Source of the DNA: Clusia tigrina
Lineage: Eukaryota > Arthropoda > Insecta > Diptera > Clusiidae
Length of the DNA: 64,000 nucleotides
Reading direction: 5' to 3'
NCBI GenBank assembly: GCA_920105625.2
Contig: OV050032.1
Span: forward strand, 197,145,791-197,209,790
Shown here one piece after another: positions 44,681 through 55,353 of this stretch (positions are counted from its first letter, which is position 1; each line of letters opens with the position of its first letter). A program made the position numbers and the translations under genes. The notes beneath the pieces are model-generated. The model did not search any database. It was not told the origin of the DNA and saw nothing but the letters and a program-made list of their open reading frames with translations.

Positions 44681-44752
<72 letters not shown>
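44681..44752. repeat. (TA)36 microsatellite
   Basis: Uninterrupted TA run of 72 bp. Confidence 0.97.
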
Positions 44753-44759
<7 letters not shown>

Positions 44760-45301
44760 ATACACAGCATCATAGTAAAAAGGTCTTAAGTAGATTTTGA
44801 GCGCAGCGTGTGAAAACTTGCAAAAAAATGTGTGTTGGTGTGGCAGCGCATCACACACTCGCACACGCACATCCGCAGACATTTAAGCAGAAAAAGTGAG
44901 GAAAACTGTGCGCAAACTTCATGAAAATCACATTACAATGTTTTGGCACGTATCCACCGCGCAGCCAAAGTATTTGCAAAGGAATAAATCTATAAAAACA
45001 CAAGACACCAGACGCAACGTGGCGAGGCGGGGCATCAGGGCGACCCGGTGAAACGCCGGAGCAAGCCAGCCAGCTAAACGCAGTCAAGCAGCTAAGCAGC
45101 CCAGCAGCAGCTAAAGTGACTGTGTGTAGCATGCGTAGTGGGTGCATAAGTGTCTCTACTGTTGCACTTCAACTGCCTGCGTGAGTGAATGTGTTTTTGC
45201 CCCATTTTCTTCGTTTTGCTGTGCTTAACACTAACATGCCCTGTGGGGCCAATTTGGCTGCTAAAGGGAACTCTACTTGCGTATTTAAGTGATGAGCTAT
45301 A

Positions 45302-45440
45302 CCTAGGTGGGTGTGAGACAATGAGTTCCTAGGTGGGTGTGAAAAAATTAGTTCCTGGGGGGGGGGGGGGGGGGGTGAGAAGTAATAAGTTCCTAGGTGG
45401 GTGTGCAACAATAGGTTCCTAGGCGGGTGTAAAACAATGA
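45302..45440. repeat. 26-bp minisatellite, five units, one invaded by a 19-G run
   Basis: Unit CCTAGGTGGGTGTGAGACAA plus TGAGTT starts at 45302, 45328, 45354, 45392 and 45418. The third unit carries G19 (45357-45375) where the others have AGGTGGGTG, lengthening it to 38 bp. Confidence 0.92.
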
Positions 45441-46087
45441 CTTGGTATATAAATCGCTACTAATTTATATTTTACAGATATTGTAATCAACTTGATCAAT
45501 CATTTATTAAAGGAATCTGTCCATTTATGAACTTTATTTAAATCAAAACTTTCTTTCTTCTAATTATATTCCAACAAATTATAAATTAGCACAATACCTA
45601 AAGCGACTCCTTCAAGACATGGAAGAAGAGACCGGCACTTTTGCACACGGGAGTGATGTTTGCCCCTTGGAAAGAAACAGAAGCAAGGGTCGACGGCAAC
45701 ACCGGCACCAAACCTATCGAAATCTTGTTTTTATAACCATTCTATTAAAAAGGAACGCATAGACTAAGTTTGGTCGACCAGAGCTGTGTTGGTAACGTCC
45801 ACAAGGAAGAGGTCTACAAATAAATGTGTATATTCTGGGGGGTGGGGGATTAGCGTCACTTTTTAAGTCGATGCTTCTATACACTTTTGCTCGTTTTCAC
45901 TGTTTCCAAGTTGTTGACATGTTTCAATGAAACATATTCGAATTGCCTGGACCACAAAATAGATCCAGATTGTTGTTTGAACCGTATGGGAATAAGGTCA
46001 CACCACCTCCCATATATATAATTGGCCACACCTCACTTGAAAGGAAACAGCTTCGGTCTATTCCAAGGTAAATGATTTGTGTAAATA

Positions 46088-46868
46088 GATATATTTAAGG
46101 GTGTTATACACTGCGAACTGAAATATCTATTGTGATGACCCTATTTATTTGGAAGATGAGGATAGTCTCATCTACAGATCTTCTGTCAAGTTAGTTTCCG
46201 ATAAGAATTCATATATTTTGGAGGAATCAAGATGAGGGTTCTTGCTCATATCTAAGATGTATTCTCCAAAACACCTTAGTCTATTGTGTGCCAATGGTCC
46301 GCAGTCTGTAATCAGGTGCAGGTGAGGTTTCGTCACATTCACCACAGAATCGAAAGATGGCATCTGAAGATATACCCCACTAATTCATATGATACTTGAG
46401 TCTACAATGTCCACTTAAAATACCTGTGATGATTCTTAATTTACTCCGAGGCATGTTTATTAACTCCTTAGATCATTTAGGATTAAAATCGCCCAGAAGA
46501 GCTTTGGACTGTCTTAATCCCGGAAGAGTTGTCCAGGTTTGACTTCTTTTTCCATCTGTACACTTCTTCAGTAGACCTCCAATGGTATTGGATGATAGTC
46601 CACAGAAGGGTTCAGGGCCGTTGAACTGAGAGACCGCAGCCTTCCTGGCTAAGCTATTAGCCGTCTCATTTCCCTCTACTCCTATGTGGCCTGGTACGTA
46701 CATTAGAGATAACTTGTTCATACTGCCTAGAGAGTTCAGCTTCCCAATACAGTCCCATAGAAGTTTAGACCTCAGACTCTTGAGTGCTGCTTGACTATCA
46801 GATAGTATCACGATGTTTTTCCTCCGATATTGATTTGTATAACGACGCAATTTTCTGTTGTAATACAT
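46088..46868 (-). mobile_element. LINE 'B', antisense copy with RNase H second half
   Basis: The minus strand is open from 46868 to 46473 and reads KNIVILSDSQAALKSLRSKL, YVPGHIGVEGNETANSLARK and CGLSSNTIGGLLKKCTDGKR, all as in the plus copy at 33.7-34.6 kb. The linker is broken (46440-46365); the end of the protein is at 46363-46172 (LHLITDCGPLAHNRLRCFGE; SKIYEFLSETNLTEDL). The 3' UTR ends at about 46093 with TTAAATATATC. Similarity to other B copies stops near 46833, so it is 5'-truncated in the RNase H. Confidence 0.92.
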
Positions 46869-49261
46869 TTATTTAAAACAATGTTTTCTGCCAAATGTGG
46901 GCTGTCCAAAATGTGGACTGTGAAAAACGCCCTGTATGCATAGATTTGGAAAATTTGGCAAGATAATATACGCAATATTGTAAAAGAGCTCTTAAGACCT
47001 TTATATAAGCAAAGGAAAATAGTGAAAATAGTTGGGGTGATCACAAAAATGACCCGCCTACCTCCAATAAGAGCTACTCTGGAGATATTATTTGAAATTA
47101 CCTTTGAAGCTATTCTCGACGATGCAGAATAAAATGTTGTATAAATCTATTTGCAAAAAGTGTTGAATACTTTCACTCCTATGCCCACACTTCTATAAAA
47201 AGCCGGAACAGTGGTACCACGCCCACTTTCTTCGTGTATAAATAACAATAACAATATTACCAACGCAATTCGCCATAAGCACAAAATTGCACCACAAACC
47301 ATAAAACCCTAAACAACAAATTGTGAGGTTCAATCCAGAGTCACGCCCTCTATGGCGGAGTGTGAGTAAAACGAGATATCTACAAGATTTATCAATGATA
47401 TTATTATATTTTTTTATATAAATATAATATTATTATAATATTTTTTTAATATAAACTTTAATTAACAGTATAAATTGTGTCTAAAATTTAAATTGTCACG
47501 CCCACTTCTGTGAATAATATATAAGCAATATGAATCCCGTTTTTAAGGAAAGTTATGTTTATGTTATATGCCATTAAAGCCATAATCCGACTGACACACC
47601 CACTTAATTTCTGTGAACATAGTTTGACAAACGACTTTAGACTCCTTCGAAGTTGGTCTAACCCGGCTTCAGCATTAGTAACCGAATTGAACATATGACA
47701 ATGTGTTAGTACTTTTACTGGCTTCAGATCCAAACACTTAAATTATCCCATATAGATATGGAGTGCTATATCCGAATTCGGGGCATTCTATTGTTAAAGG
47801 GCCTTCAGCTGCTGCTGCCGCCGCCTCCGGGAAGGCATGCACAATAGTTTTGTTTGTTGTGATGTCATCCATGCTAACTAGCGATATGCATAACACCGCG
47901 TACAGGCCAATGCCAACCATAACTGCCACTATAACTATTACTACAACTACAACTAAAACGTCAACTGATGCCATTACTGGCATCCTGCATGCACATAAAC
48001 AAGTATTGAAAAGAAAGGCGGCTGGGCTGGCAGCAGTAGCAGCAGCACAGTTGTGAAAAAAAGTGGCAGCAGCAAAGCAAAATTTGCTACGGCAATGGCT
48101 GGGGAGGAGGCTGCGGCTGCGGCTGTAGCTGAAAATGGTAGTGGGGTTGCTGCTGAGGCTGGGGCGCTCCAAGTGCAGCTTGCTGGCTCGCCCACTTGCC
48201 GCACTTGTCGTCGGCCGTGATTGTGCTGTTTGTGTGTTGTTTTTGTAGCTGCTTTTTTGTGCCTGTGTTGCCGTTTGAAATATAATTGTGCACGTGTGCA
48301 TGATTATGTGCTTATAAGTGGGCGTATAATTTCTTCAGCTTTTTGTCGCAGCCCACCTCATCGTGTGAGCATGCATGACTGCTTTGTTACGGTTCTGCTG
48401 CTACGCTTTTTGCTTCAGCCGGCGCCGCCGCCGCTGCTGCTCCTTTATTCAATTTGTTTATACATGTGCATTTTTTTATCCTCCCCTCTCGTTTTTGCCT
48501 TTTTGCAAGTTTTTTCGTTTTTGTGATTTTTTGTTCTTCTTATTCCTTCGCTCTTACTTTTCAATTAAACGCACGTGAGTATGCAAGCGTAAACTGTGCA
48601 GATTGACAATTATGTTTGTACTGGCGGCACTGCTTGTTGCAGTTCTAGGAAATTGGTGGATAATTGTAATGACGTTGCAGTATTTTTTGTTTAATTGAAT
48701 TTTTTTATACGAGTATATTGGAAAAGGGGAAAAGCATTTCGTGCGAATACAGCCGACGGACTACGGGGCGTATGAGTAGTATGGGAAGTGGTGCAGGGAA
48801 GAAAAAAAGAAAAGCAGTATGTCGGAACTTGATGTGCTTGTGCTGGATGGAAGAATATGTGTTTGGTACTCGAGCAGTGTTCAACTGAGCGACGTTGAGT
48901 GATTCAGCGGCGTAACAACATTTTTTCAACAGCTGAAATCAGTTTATTGTCTCTTAAAATATAAAGGGAGAAGATTTTAGAGTGAACGATTTTTACACTG
49001 AAACAAATAACAGAAAGAACTAAATTATGATTAACACATATTTTCAGAATACCAATTTACACCACTTGAAAATAGAGATGATTGCATCTCCAAGACTACT
49101 GGAGTTGTTCCTAATAAAGTTTCTTCTATATCACCTTTTCGAGCAATGTTAACTACAACTTTTTTTCCAAAACGAAACTTTTTACTGAATTGTTATCATA
49201 AACCTGTGACTTCACGCAGACCTCGAGAAAATTAGCCAAAAGTTTCAAGCGACGCGATCTT
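46869..49261. other. No gene recognised; low-complexity GC-rich segment at 47.8-48.5 kb
   Basis: 47800-48480 is rich in GCT/GCC/GCA triplets, producing long but meaningless alanine-, proline- and leucine-rich frames on both strands (for example 47738-48301 minus). 47395-47460 is an AT palindrome-like stretch. No family motif. Confidence 0.45.
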
Positions 49262-49520
49262 AATGGTCAAAACACAGTTTCATTTCCCGATATCACCTTG
49301 TCTACAAGCTGATGAGCCGTTAGTTGCGTTTGCCGTATGTTACGTGACGTCATCCTCTTCAAAACACTTTTTATTGGAATCAATGTCCTTTAGGCCAAAA
49401 CATAGGTCCATTTCTCGATATCACCTGGTCTCCAAGGTGATGAGTCGATAGTTGCGTTTGCCGTATGTTATGTGACGTAATCTTCTTCAAAGCATGTTTC
49501 ATTGGCATCAATGGCCTTTA
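49262..49520. repeat. 128-bp direct duplication
   Basis: Two adjacent copies share GGTC(A)AAACA...CATTTC and TAGTTGCGTTTGCCGTATGT (49321 and 49449). About 85-90% alike. Ends just before the target duplication of the I-type LINE. Confidence 0.88.
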
Positions 49521-49523
49521 TTT

Positions 49524-51057
49524 ATACATAGTAATAGCTGCCAGGTTAAATATAATTAAATACCTTTCTTCTAAGCATAGTCTAATTCACATATCAACAC
49601 TAGTCAACGTAACAAGGTCACTTATTTGATCAAAAATTGACTATGGTCTTGCAATTTATGGACACTGTGCGAAAAGTAATATTAAGAGAGTCCCCACCAT
49701 ACCACACTGCCGTTCGCAGGAGCATTCGTGCATACCCAACATCGACTATAAAGTTTATATTAACAGAAGCTGGGCTGCCATCGATCCCGGACCGTGCTAT
49801 GCATAACATGATGAGACTAATTCCTAAACTCCTCTGCTGCAACAACAGAATCATTTACCACAATGTCAAAAACAGCATACAATATAAACGCAAATTCAGT
49901 CGTGAATCTACCATTATTAGATGTATCAAGTATGCCAAGCAGATGGATTTATCAACATCCCCAATACTAAAAGTCTCCAATAAATCTCCTCCGTGGCACC
50001 TCATGCCGACGTCATTTCTTCTAAGAATAAATAAATACGACAAAAACTCCACAGCCCATACTGTATATCAAAAACTCTTCCTTGAATATTACGAAGAGCT
50101 GAAATGTCAACACTGGAAATTTATCTTCACAGATGGGTCTAAATTGGAACACAGCACTTGCCTCGCAGTGGCCGATAACAACGGCAACACCATCGCAGCT
50201 GCACATTTTGAGCACTTCTGCTCTGTTTTCACAGCTGAAGCTACTGCGATTTTGAAGGCCGTAGAATTCGCATCATCCACAAAAGGCATATTCGTGATTT
50301 GCAGAGACAGCTACTCAGCTATTTCCGCGCTCCAGAAAGAGACCAACAACAGTCTCCTGGTAACACTTATTCGCGAAATACTGATCCAACACCGCAACAA
50401 AATTAAAATTATGTGGACACCTAGTCACGTGGGAATACGTGGGAATGAGCTAGCTGACAACAGAGCTAAACTAGCAGCCAAAGAGCCACTACACACATCT
50501 TCTTTCATAGAAAAGAGAGATATTCTTAAACTAATAAGCAAACACCTGTGTCATAGGAAAAATTCGGATTGGATTAATACACTACACCGTTATGTTGCTA
50601 TTAACCCCACAAGAACGAAACCAATCTTTCCTGCATCGAGCTCCTGTATAGAGTTAAACATATTTGTACGGCTTCGGCTTGGTCACTCCAACTTTATCCA
50701 CCAACACATCCTCAATGGCTCCCACCCTCCATCATGTCCATACTGCAACTCTCCGACACTGACCGTAGATCACATCCTCAACGACTGCGTTCATTTTAAC
50801 CACATCAGATCCCAAATATTCCCATACTTAACCCCTTCAAATTCATTAAAATTTGTTCACTCCGATACCATATGTAAATTCTACAATTTTTGTCATCAAA
50901 CAAATATTTTAAACAGTATATAAACTTTAATTAGTGTATAAGCTTTAATTAGTAAATATAAGCGAGCTGAAGGCCCTGGCAGCCAGTGCTCCCCTTACAA
51001 TGTAAAACAATAATTAAGTTATTGTTTTTCTAGTAATAATAATAATATACATAGTAA
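49524..51057 (+). mobile_element. I-type LINE, 5'-truncated, with target-site duplications and TAA tail
   Basis: Insert 49535-51046 lies between perfect 11-bp repeats ATACATAGTAA (49524-49534 and 51047-51057). It ends in a TAA/AAT run (51034-51046), the hallmark of I-type elements. It carries the last part of ORF2: RT thumb, linker, RNase H and CCHC knuckle, then a 110-bp 3' UTR. Upstream of the long frame the RT coding continues with a frameshift near 49640 (VTRSLI, SKIDYGLAIYGHCAKSNIKR in another frame). It is by far the best preserved LINE in the window and related to the fragment at 28.25-29.17 kb. Confidence 0.95.
49637..50923 (+). CDS. I-type LINE ORF2 C-terminal part: RT thumb, RNase H, CCHC knuckle
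   Basis: 428 residues without a stop; the true protein would start far upstream, so the Met at 49637 is only the first in the frame. Residues 25-65 match the RT thumb (AVRRSIRAYPTSTIKFILTE). RNase H spans about 160-285, with the four acidic residues at D166 (FTDGSK), E201 (TAEATAI), D224 (CRDSYSA) and D274 (NELADNRAK), and the TPSHVGIRGN loop before the last. RNase H would remove the RNA strand during target-primed reverse transcription. The C-terminal knuckle is C367-x2-C370-x8-H379-x4-C384. An intact catalytic set makes this one of the youngest insertions, although 5' truncation means it cannot move itself. Confidence 0.9.
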   Translation: MTMVLQFMDTVRKVILRESPPYHTAVRRSIRAYPTSTIKFILTEAGLPSIPDRAMHNMMRLIPKLLCCNNRIIYHNVKNSIQYKRKFSRESTIIRCIKYAKQMDLSTSPILKVSNKSPPWHLMPTSFLLRINKYDKNSTAHTVYQKLFLEYYEELKCQHWKFIFTDGSKLEHSTCLAVADNNGNTIAAAHFEHFCSVFTAEATAILKAVEFASSTKGIFVICRDSYSAISALQKETNNSLLVTLIREILIQHRNKIKIMWTPSHVGIRGNELADNRAKLAAKEPLHTSSFIEKRDILKLISKHLCHRKNSDWINTLHRYVAINPTRTKPIFPASSSCIELNIFVRLRLGHSNFIHQHILNGSHPPSCPYCNSPTLTVDHILNDCVHFNHIRSQIFPYLTPSNSLKFVHSDTICKFYNFCHQTNILNSI

Positions 51058-51856
51058 ATGCTCCTTTATTATAAACCTGAAACGTTCACTATTCCCCGTA
51101 TTGTGGTCTCAGACTTAATTTTTGAAGATGTCAGATTTTAAGAAGGTACCAGCTTGTCAACCTCATCAATCATTTCATTCTTCTGTAGTCCCTTCAATTG
51201 TTCTCTCACATATGCGGCAACCTTGTCACTACTATTCTCGTTAACCCAAAAATCAGCCTCACAACTTTACGGTAACACAACCTTATAAATTCGGCGGACT
51301 GTATCGTGATTTTTAGTGTATAAATCCACGTTTTGGTATTGCTGCTGAAGGGATAAATGGTCCATTAAACTTTGAGAAAGTACGCTGAATGCGAATGTCG
51401 AAAGAACTCTACAAATTAACAGCTGCGTTTTTATACACTCATGTCTCTCGAAAGATTCAACACTACAAAAAAACACTCTCTATATGTGCATTGAGGTCCC
51501 AAAATTACCATTATTCATCCTTCCACATCTCTTGGAGAGTACATTATGGCTTGGCTTACGGGTGCATCAGATCTCACCAAACCAGGTTTCTAAGTGCTTG
51601 GTAGAAGTATGGAATCGAGGACTACAAAGCAGTTCACGCAGTTCATTTAGGTGCGTAAAAATTAGCTCCATCAACTGCTTCATTAAAAGCTCCAAGTGGC
51701 TGGACCTTTGAAAGCGATGGGACCTGATGTCTCATGCGGTAACACAAGGGGTCAATGTTGGCCGAAGGGCACCCTTTGGGTGGCCGCCTTACCTGCCTAC
51801 CTAGGTGCAAAATAACAATTCAGTATATCCCAATAGCTTAAGGCGTGTTTAAATAT
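51058..51856. other. No feature recognised
   Basis: Short frames on both strands without motifs; a CCTACC stretch lies at 51790-51800. Confidence 0.4.
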
Positions 51857-52334
51857 TGTTCAGTACTCGGATTCTTACCACTGGATAGTGTAGTAATCAA
51901 ACAATCGCTGGTTAAATTAAAATAATTAACTTTATTGCAATTTACACATTTAATATTAGGCTTAAAGTTTACTTTACTACAATTTGCACTTTATTTAATA
52001 ATTCATTAATCACTTTATTACTTCTCAATGACTGTCACTGCTACAAGTGAAATCGACGATGTACACACTGTTACGATTGCTGTTCAACTGTGCCGACTTT
52101 TGAATTGCTGGTAGCTTATATACCTCTCTTATGTTGAAGTAGAACATTATCTACACCTCGAAGGAAGTTTCAAGAACATTCTAGAATATTATCTACACCT
52201 GGAAGGAAGCTTTGGTAAGATTCTAGACTATTATCTGCATGGATTGTGTCTAGGTTTAAATGCATATCGGAGGTGGTGCACTTATTCTCATACTTTAAAT
52301 GGGATCCTAGAAGTATGCAATCATTTATGTTTCA
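51857..52334 (-). mobile_element. Solo LTR, copy 3 of the heat-shock-element family, antisense
   Basis: On the minus strand it begins TGAAAC (52334) and ends TGAACA (51857), flanked by ATAT at 52335-52338 and 51853-51856. A short deletion just before the end removed the GGGCAATTTCGT block. Order on the minus strand: pentamer array (52186-52164), TATATA at 52122-52117, shared GTAACAGTGTGTACATCG block, AATAAAG signals, AACCAGCGATTGTTTGATTA. Here the putative heat-shock element lies about 45 bp upstream of the TATA, a normal promoter layout. Confidence 0.87.
52164..52186 (-). promoter_or_regulatory. Five-pentamer heat-shock-element-like array in LTR copy 3
   Basis: GAA at 52164, TTC at 52169, GAA at 52174, TTC at 52179 and GAA at 52184: five perfectly phased alternating pentamers at 5-bp steps. 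Upstream of the TATA on the minus strand. Confidence 0.65.
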
Positions 52335-52992
52335 ATATTCTATTACTTTGACATTTTCGAGCTTGGTGGAAGAAGCGAATGGGAAACAGTGGGTTACTCT
52401 GCTGCAATGCAAGTATTGAGTTAGTTTATAGATGGAAATCCTTTTAATATTTTGACGGGCAAATCACTCGCTAAAATCGACGAACCACCATTATTGGGGA
52501 CTTCAACTTGCAGATATCTACAACCACAGCAAAAAGCTCTCACTTAAAGATCATAGAATAGAAAGCAATAAAATTACTACCTAAATTCTGAAAGGAGTCG
52601 GTATGCAGTCTGCGAGGATCATCAGAAACTTAAAGCCACTCGTGGATCATGTTTGATTTTTGTACTTCATTTTAAGTTCTCCTGTACATCAAATTAAATT
52701 TAGAGTACACATTATTAGAGGTCCGCTGACCAGTGGAGGAGTGGATCATTAAAAGATTGGATCATTTATTATTAAAAATAAATTATAATTAATTAATAAA
52801 ACTTTTAAAATCGGAACAGATATTGATATAGGCAATGTCTAGACACACAGAACGCTCACTACAAATACACGCCCCCTGCTGATAGAAAAAGCAAGAGAAT
52901 GATATTAAATTCATTGATATTAATCCAACCAAATGAGTTGAATTTGTGAAACTTGTGATAACTAAAAACATCTCTTATTATAGCTTAAATAG
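52335..52992. other. No feature recognised
   Basis: AT-rich, short frames only. Confidence 0.4.
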
Positions 52993-54420
52993 ATAGATAG
53001 ATAGAAGTGGGGTAGGCCGGAGAGTTGCCGAAGAAGGAGGTCTGGAAGCACTCAGGCATTGATGCCCATTGTACTATAACCCTGGAAAAATATTTTGGGG
53101 AGGGAGGAGATGAAGGATTTTAGGAAAGGAAGTTACACCTTTTCCAACTTCTTTGACTCTTTCATGAATCTTAGAAGTATGTCCAGAGATAAGGAATTTA
53201 TGTGTGACTCTTCCATGAATCTCAGAAGTCTGTCAAGGGACAAGGAATGTACGTTATCAATTCCCAACAAATCTGACCCTAATATGCACCTCTTCATTCT
53301 GGCAAAGGCAGGACAAGCGCAGAGAAAATGGTCTGTGGCGTCCTGTTCTTCCTCCAGGCAGGAGATGCAGTTCGGATTCTCGATGATGCTTATAGTCGCC
53401 ATATGATGGCCCCGTAATTAGCCCAACCAATGATCGAAGATCTTTCCTTCATAATGTCCAGGGTTAAAGATGCACGTTATCCATCCCACAAACATCAAAA
53501 CCTAATATGCACCTCTTCATTCTGGCAAAGGCAGGACAAGCGCAGAGAAAATGGTCTGTGCCATCCTGTTCTTCCTCCACACCGGAGACGTAGTTCGCAT
53601 TATCGATGATGCCTACGATCGTTATATGATGGCCCCAACCAAATGTATCCCAATAATCGAAGAGCTTTCCTTCGTAATGTTAGAAGGAAATCTACAACTC
53701 TCTTGTTTGTTCTTTCTAGGAGGCACTTTGTGGTTTTGCTGGCAACTAAACTGCACCATGAGTCCTTGTGAATATTGTTCACTTGGCTCTTGATCAATTC
53801 TATACCCCCTGGTAAACTTAGACCGACAAATGGCTCTGGTTCTATTGGGGTCCCTGCAGATCCACAGTTTGCCTGTTCATCAGCTAATTTGTTTCCTTGA
53901 ACACCACATTGATTCGGAACCCAAATAAGTTCAAGTAAATTCCACCTTGCGATAGAGTTAAGTCTTGATTTACATTCTTGGACAATTTTTTAACACACCT
54001 GGCTGCTGATAGAAACCGTTGGAGAGCTTTTGTGACCGCCCTATGCTCCGACTAGGAGCGATATTTGACTCTTTTATAATTATGTCTTTTAGTTAACTTT
54101 GTTAGCATAAGTATAGTTTTATTGTGTCAAATGTCATGGAATTAATAATCTGACATTTTCATTAAGATGCCACCCAACCCCAGTTCCCTTTTCAGTTAAG
54201 AAACTTTTCGCTGGGTCCCCTACAAGTAAATCTGGATCTCTCCATTGCTACCTTGTCGGGAAGCTGGCTTTGTACTTTATTCCAGAAGATATACTAAGCA
54301 TGACTTTATCTTTCGGTGCCAGACACAACGGGCGTGGCTTTGACAGCCTCTTGAACATCTCTCTATGCCCAAAGTTCTTGTCGTCGTGCCAATATCCGTA
54401 TGAATAACCGACAAATCGTT
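52993..54420 (-). mobile_element. LINE, antisense, RNase H to knuckle, with internal duplications and TCTA tail
   Basis: Minus strand from 54400: KASFPTR, then a degraded RNase H entry (SFLTEKGTGVGWHLNENV, about 54200), LLELIWVPNQCGVQGNKLAD at about 53910-53870, a linker (IHKDSWCSLVASKTTKCLLE), and the knuckle, open at 53402-53133: NPNCISCLEEEQDATDHFLC ACPAFARMKR (two segments). A 223-bp direct duplication repeats the knuckle region (53281 and 53504), and a 51-bp in-frame duplication repeats SLSLDRLLRFMEES near the C-terminus. The 3' tail is a TCTA run (52991-53007, GATAGATA on the plus strand). Confidence 0.85.
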
Positions 54421-55276
54421 TTCATCGCCTCCTGTTGAATCATAGTTTAGGCAAATACCAGATTAACCATCCCGAAACACTACTTCCTTCTTCACTTCTC
54501 TCTCTATAACTTCAATATGCAATATTTTAAATAATACATAAGCAAGGGTAAGTATCCCGAAGCTCTACTTCCTTCTTTACTTCTCTATCGCTTCAATATA
54601 AAAGATTTTCACATGAAAAGCCTCACTAATATTCGTATTGGAAATCCTCAAAATGAAAAGCAGAAGCCACGTTCAGGCGCTGCCGCAGAAAATTCGCCGA
54701 AATATCTTAGGTGGGGTAATTCGGTCTTTGGAGACTGTAAAATAAGGACTCATAAATTTCTGCGCTAAACATTAAGCAAACCGTTTACTGCACTTTATCG
54801 CCACGCAGTTGACTGCTGCGCTGCGGGTTGCAGCGTTCGTAAAAAAATGAACACAAATGAAGTTCCAATGTAGCTGCCCCAGTCAGTATCTCATATTTTT
54901 ATTTGAATTAGTGAAACTTTATTTTAAAAAGATCCGTTTTACTATCTGAGCATGTTAGTGCATAGTAAAAATGTGCGTGCAACTCCTTGCCACATCAATA
55001 AAATCAATTTTGCAACTTTGTTGGAATCTTCTCTCGCAACGCCCCAACGAAAAGGCGGCAACGGCTGACTGCCTCAATACTGTTTGGTGAATTTTTATGT
55101 CATTTTATTATGATGGCATTCGTCAAGCAGCGGAAGTAATAACTTGCCGGCGACATGCAATTTTTTTATATCCTTCCTTCCTCAGTTCGCAGTCCCCCAC
55201 CACACTTCTGCTGCCAAGCAACAAAGTCATTTTTATGATTGATTGTGACTCGCAGATAAGCAGGGATATATGTATT

Positions 55277-55353
<77 letters not shown>

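Larger units (their letters stand above)
41641..46087. other. Unassigned region rich in simple and tandem repeats
   Basis: Besides the arrays listed separately (triplets at 42395-42640, 22-bp array at 44418, TA run at 44681, 26-bp array at 45302) there is a two-unit 30-bp repeat (CTATAACTCTTAAACTTTAA) at about 43550-43605. The 93-residue antisense frame at 43642-43923 looks coding in composition but is unrecognised. No exon can be supported. Confidence 0.4.

Noticed and set aside
44568..44882. Antisense frame of 104 residues with an IY repeat
   Set aside because: Produced by the (TA)36 run; no start context or family.
45169..45411. Proline-run frame in the 26-bp array
   Set aside because: The prolines are the complement of the G19 tract.
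47738..48301. 187-residue antisense frame, plus overlapping plus-strand frames
   Set aside because: Ala/Pro/Gln/Leu-rich on both strands because of GCT/GCA triplets; no motif supports a protein.
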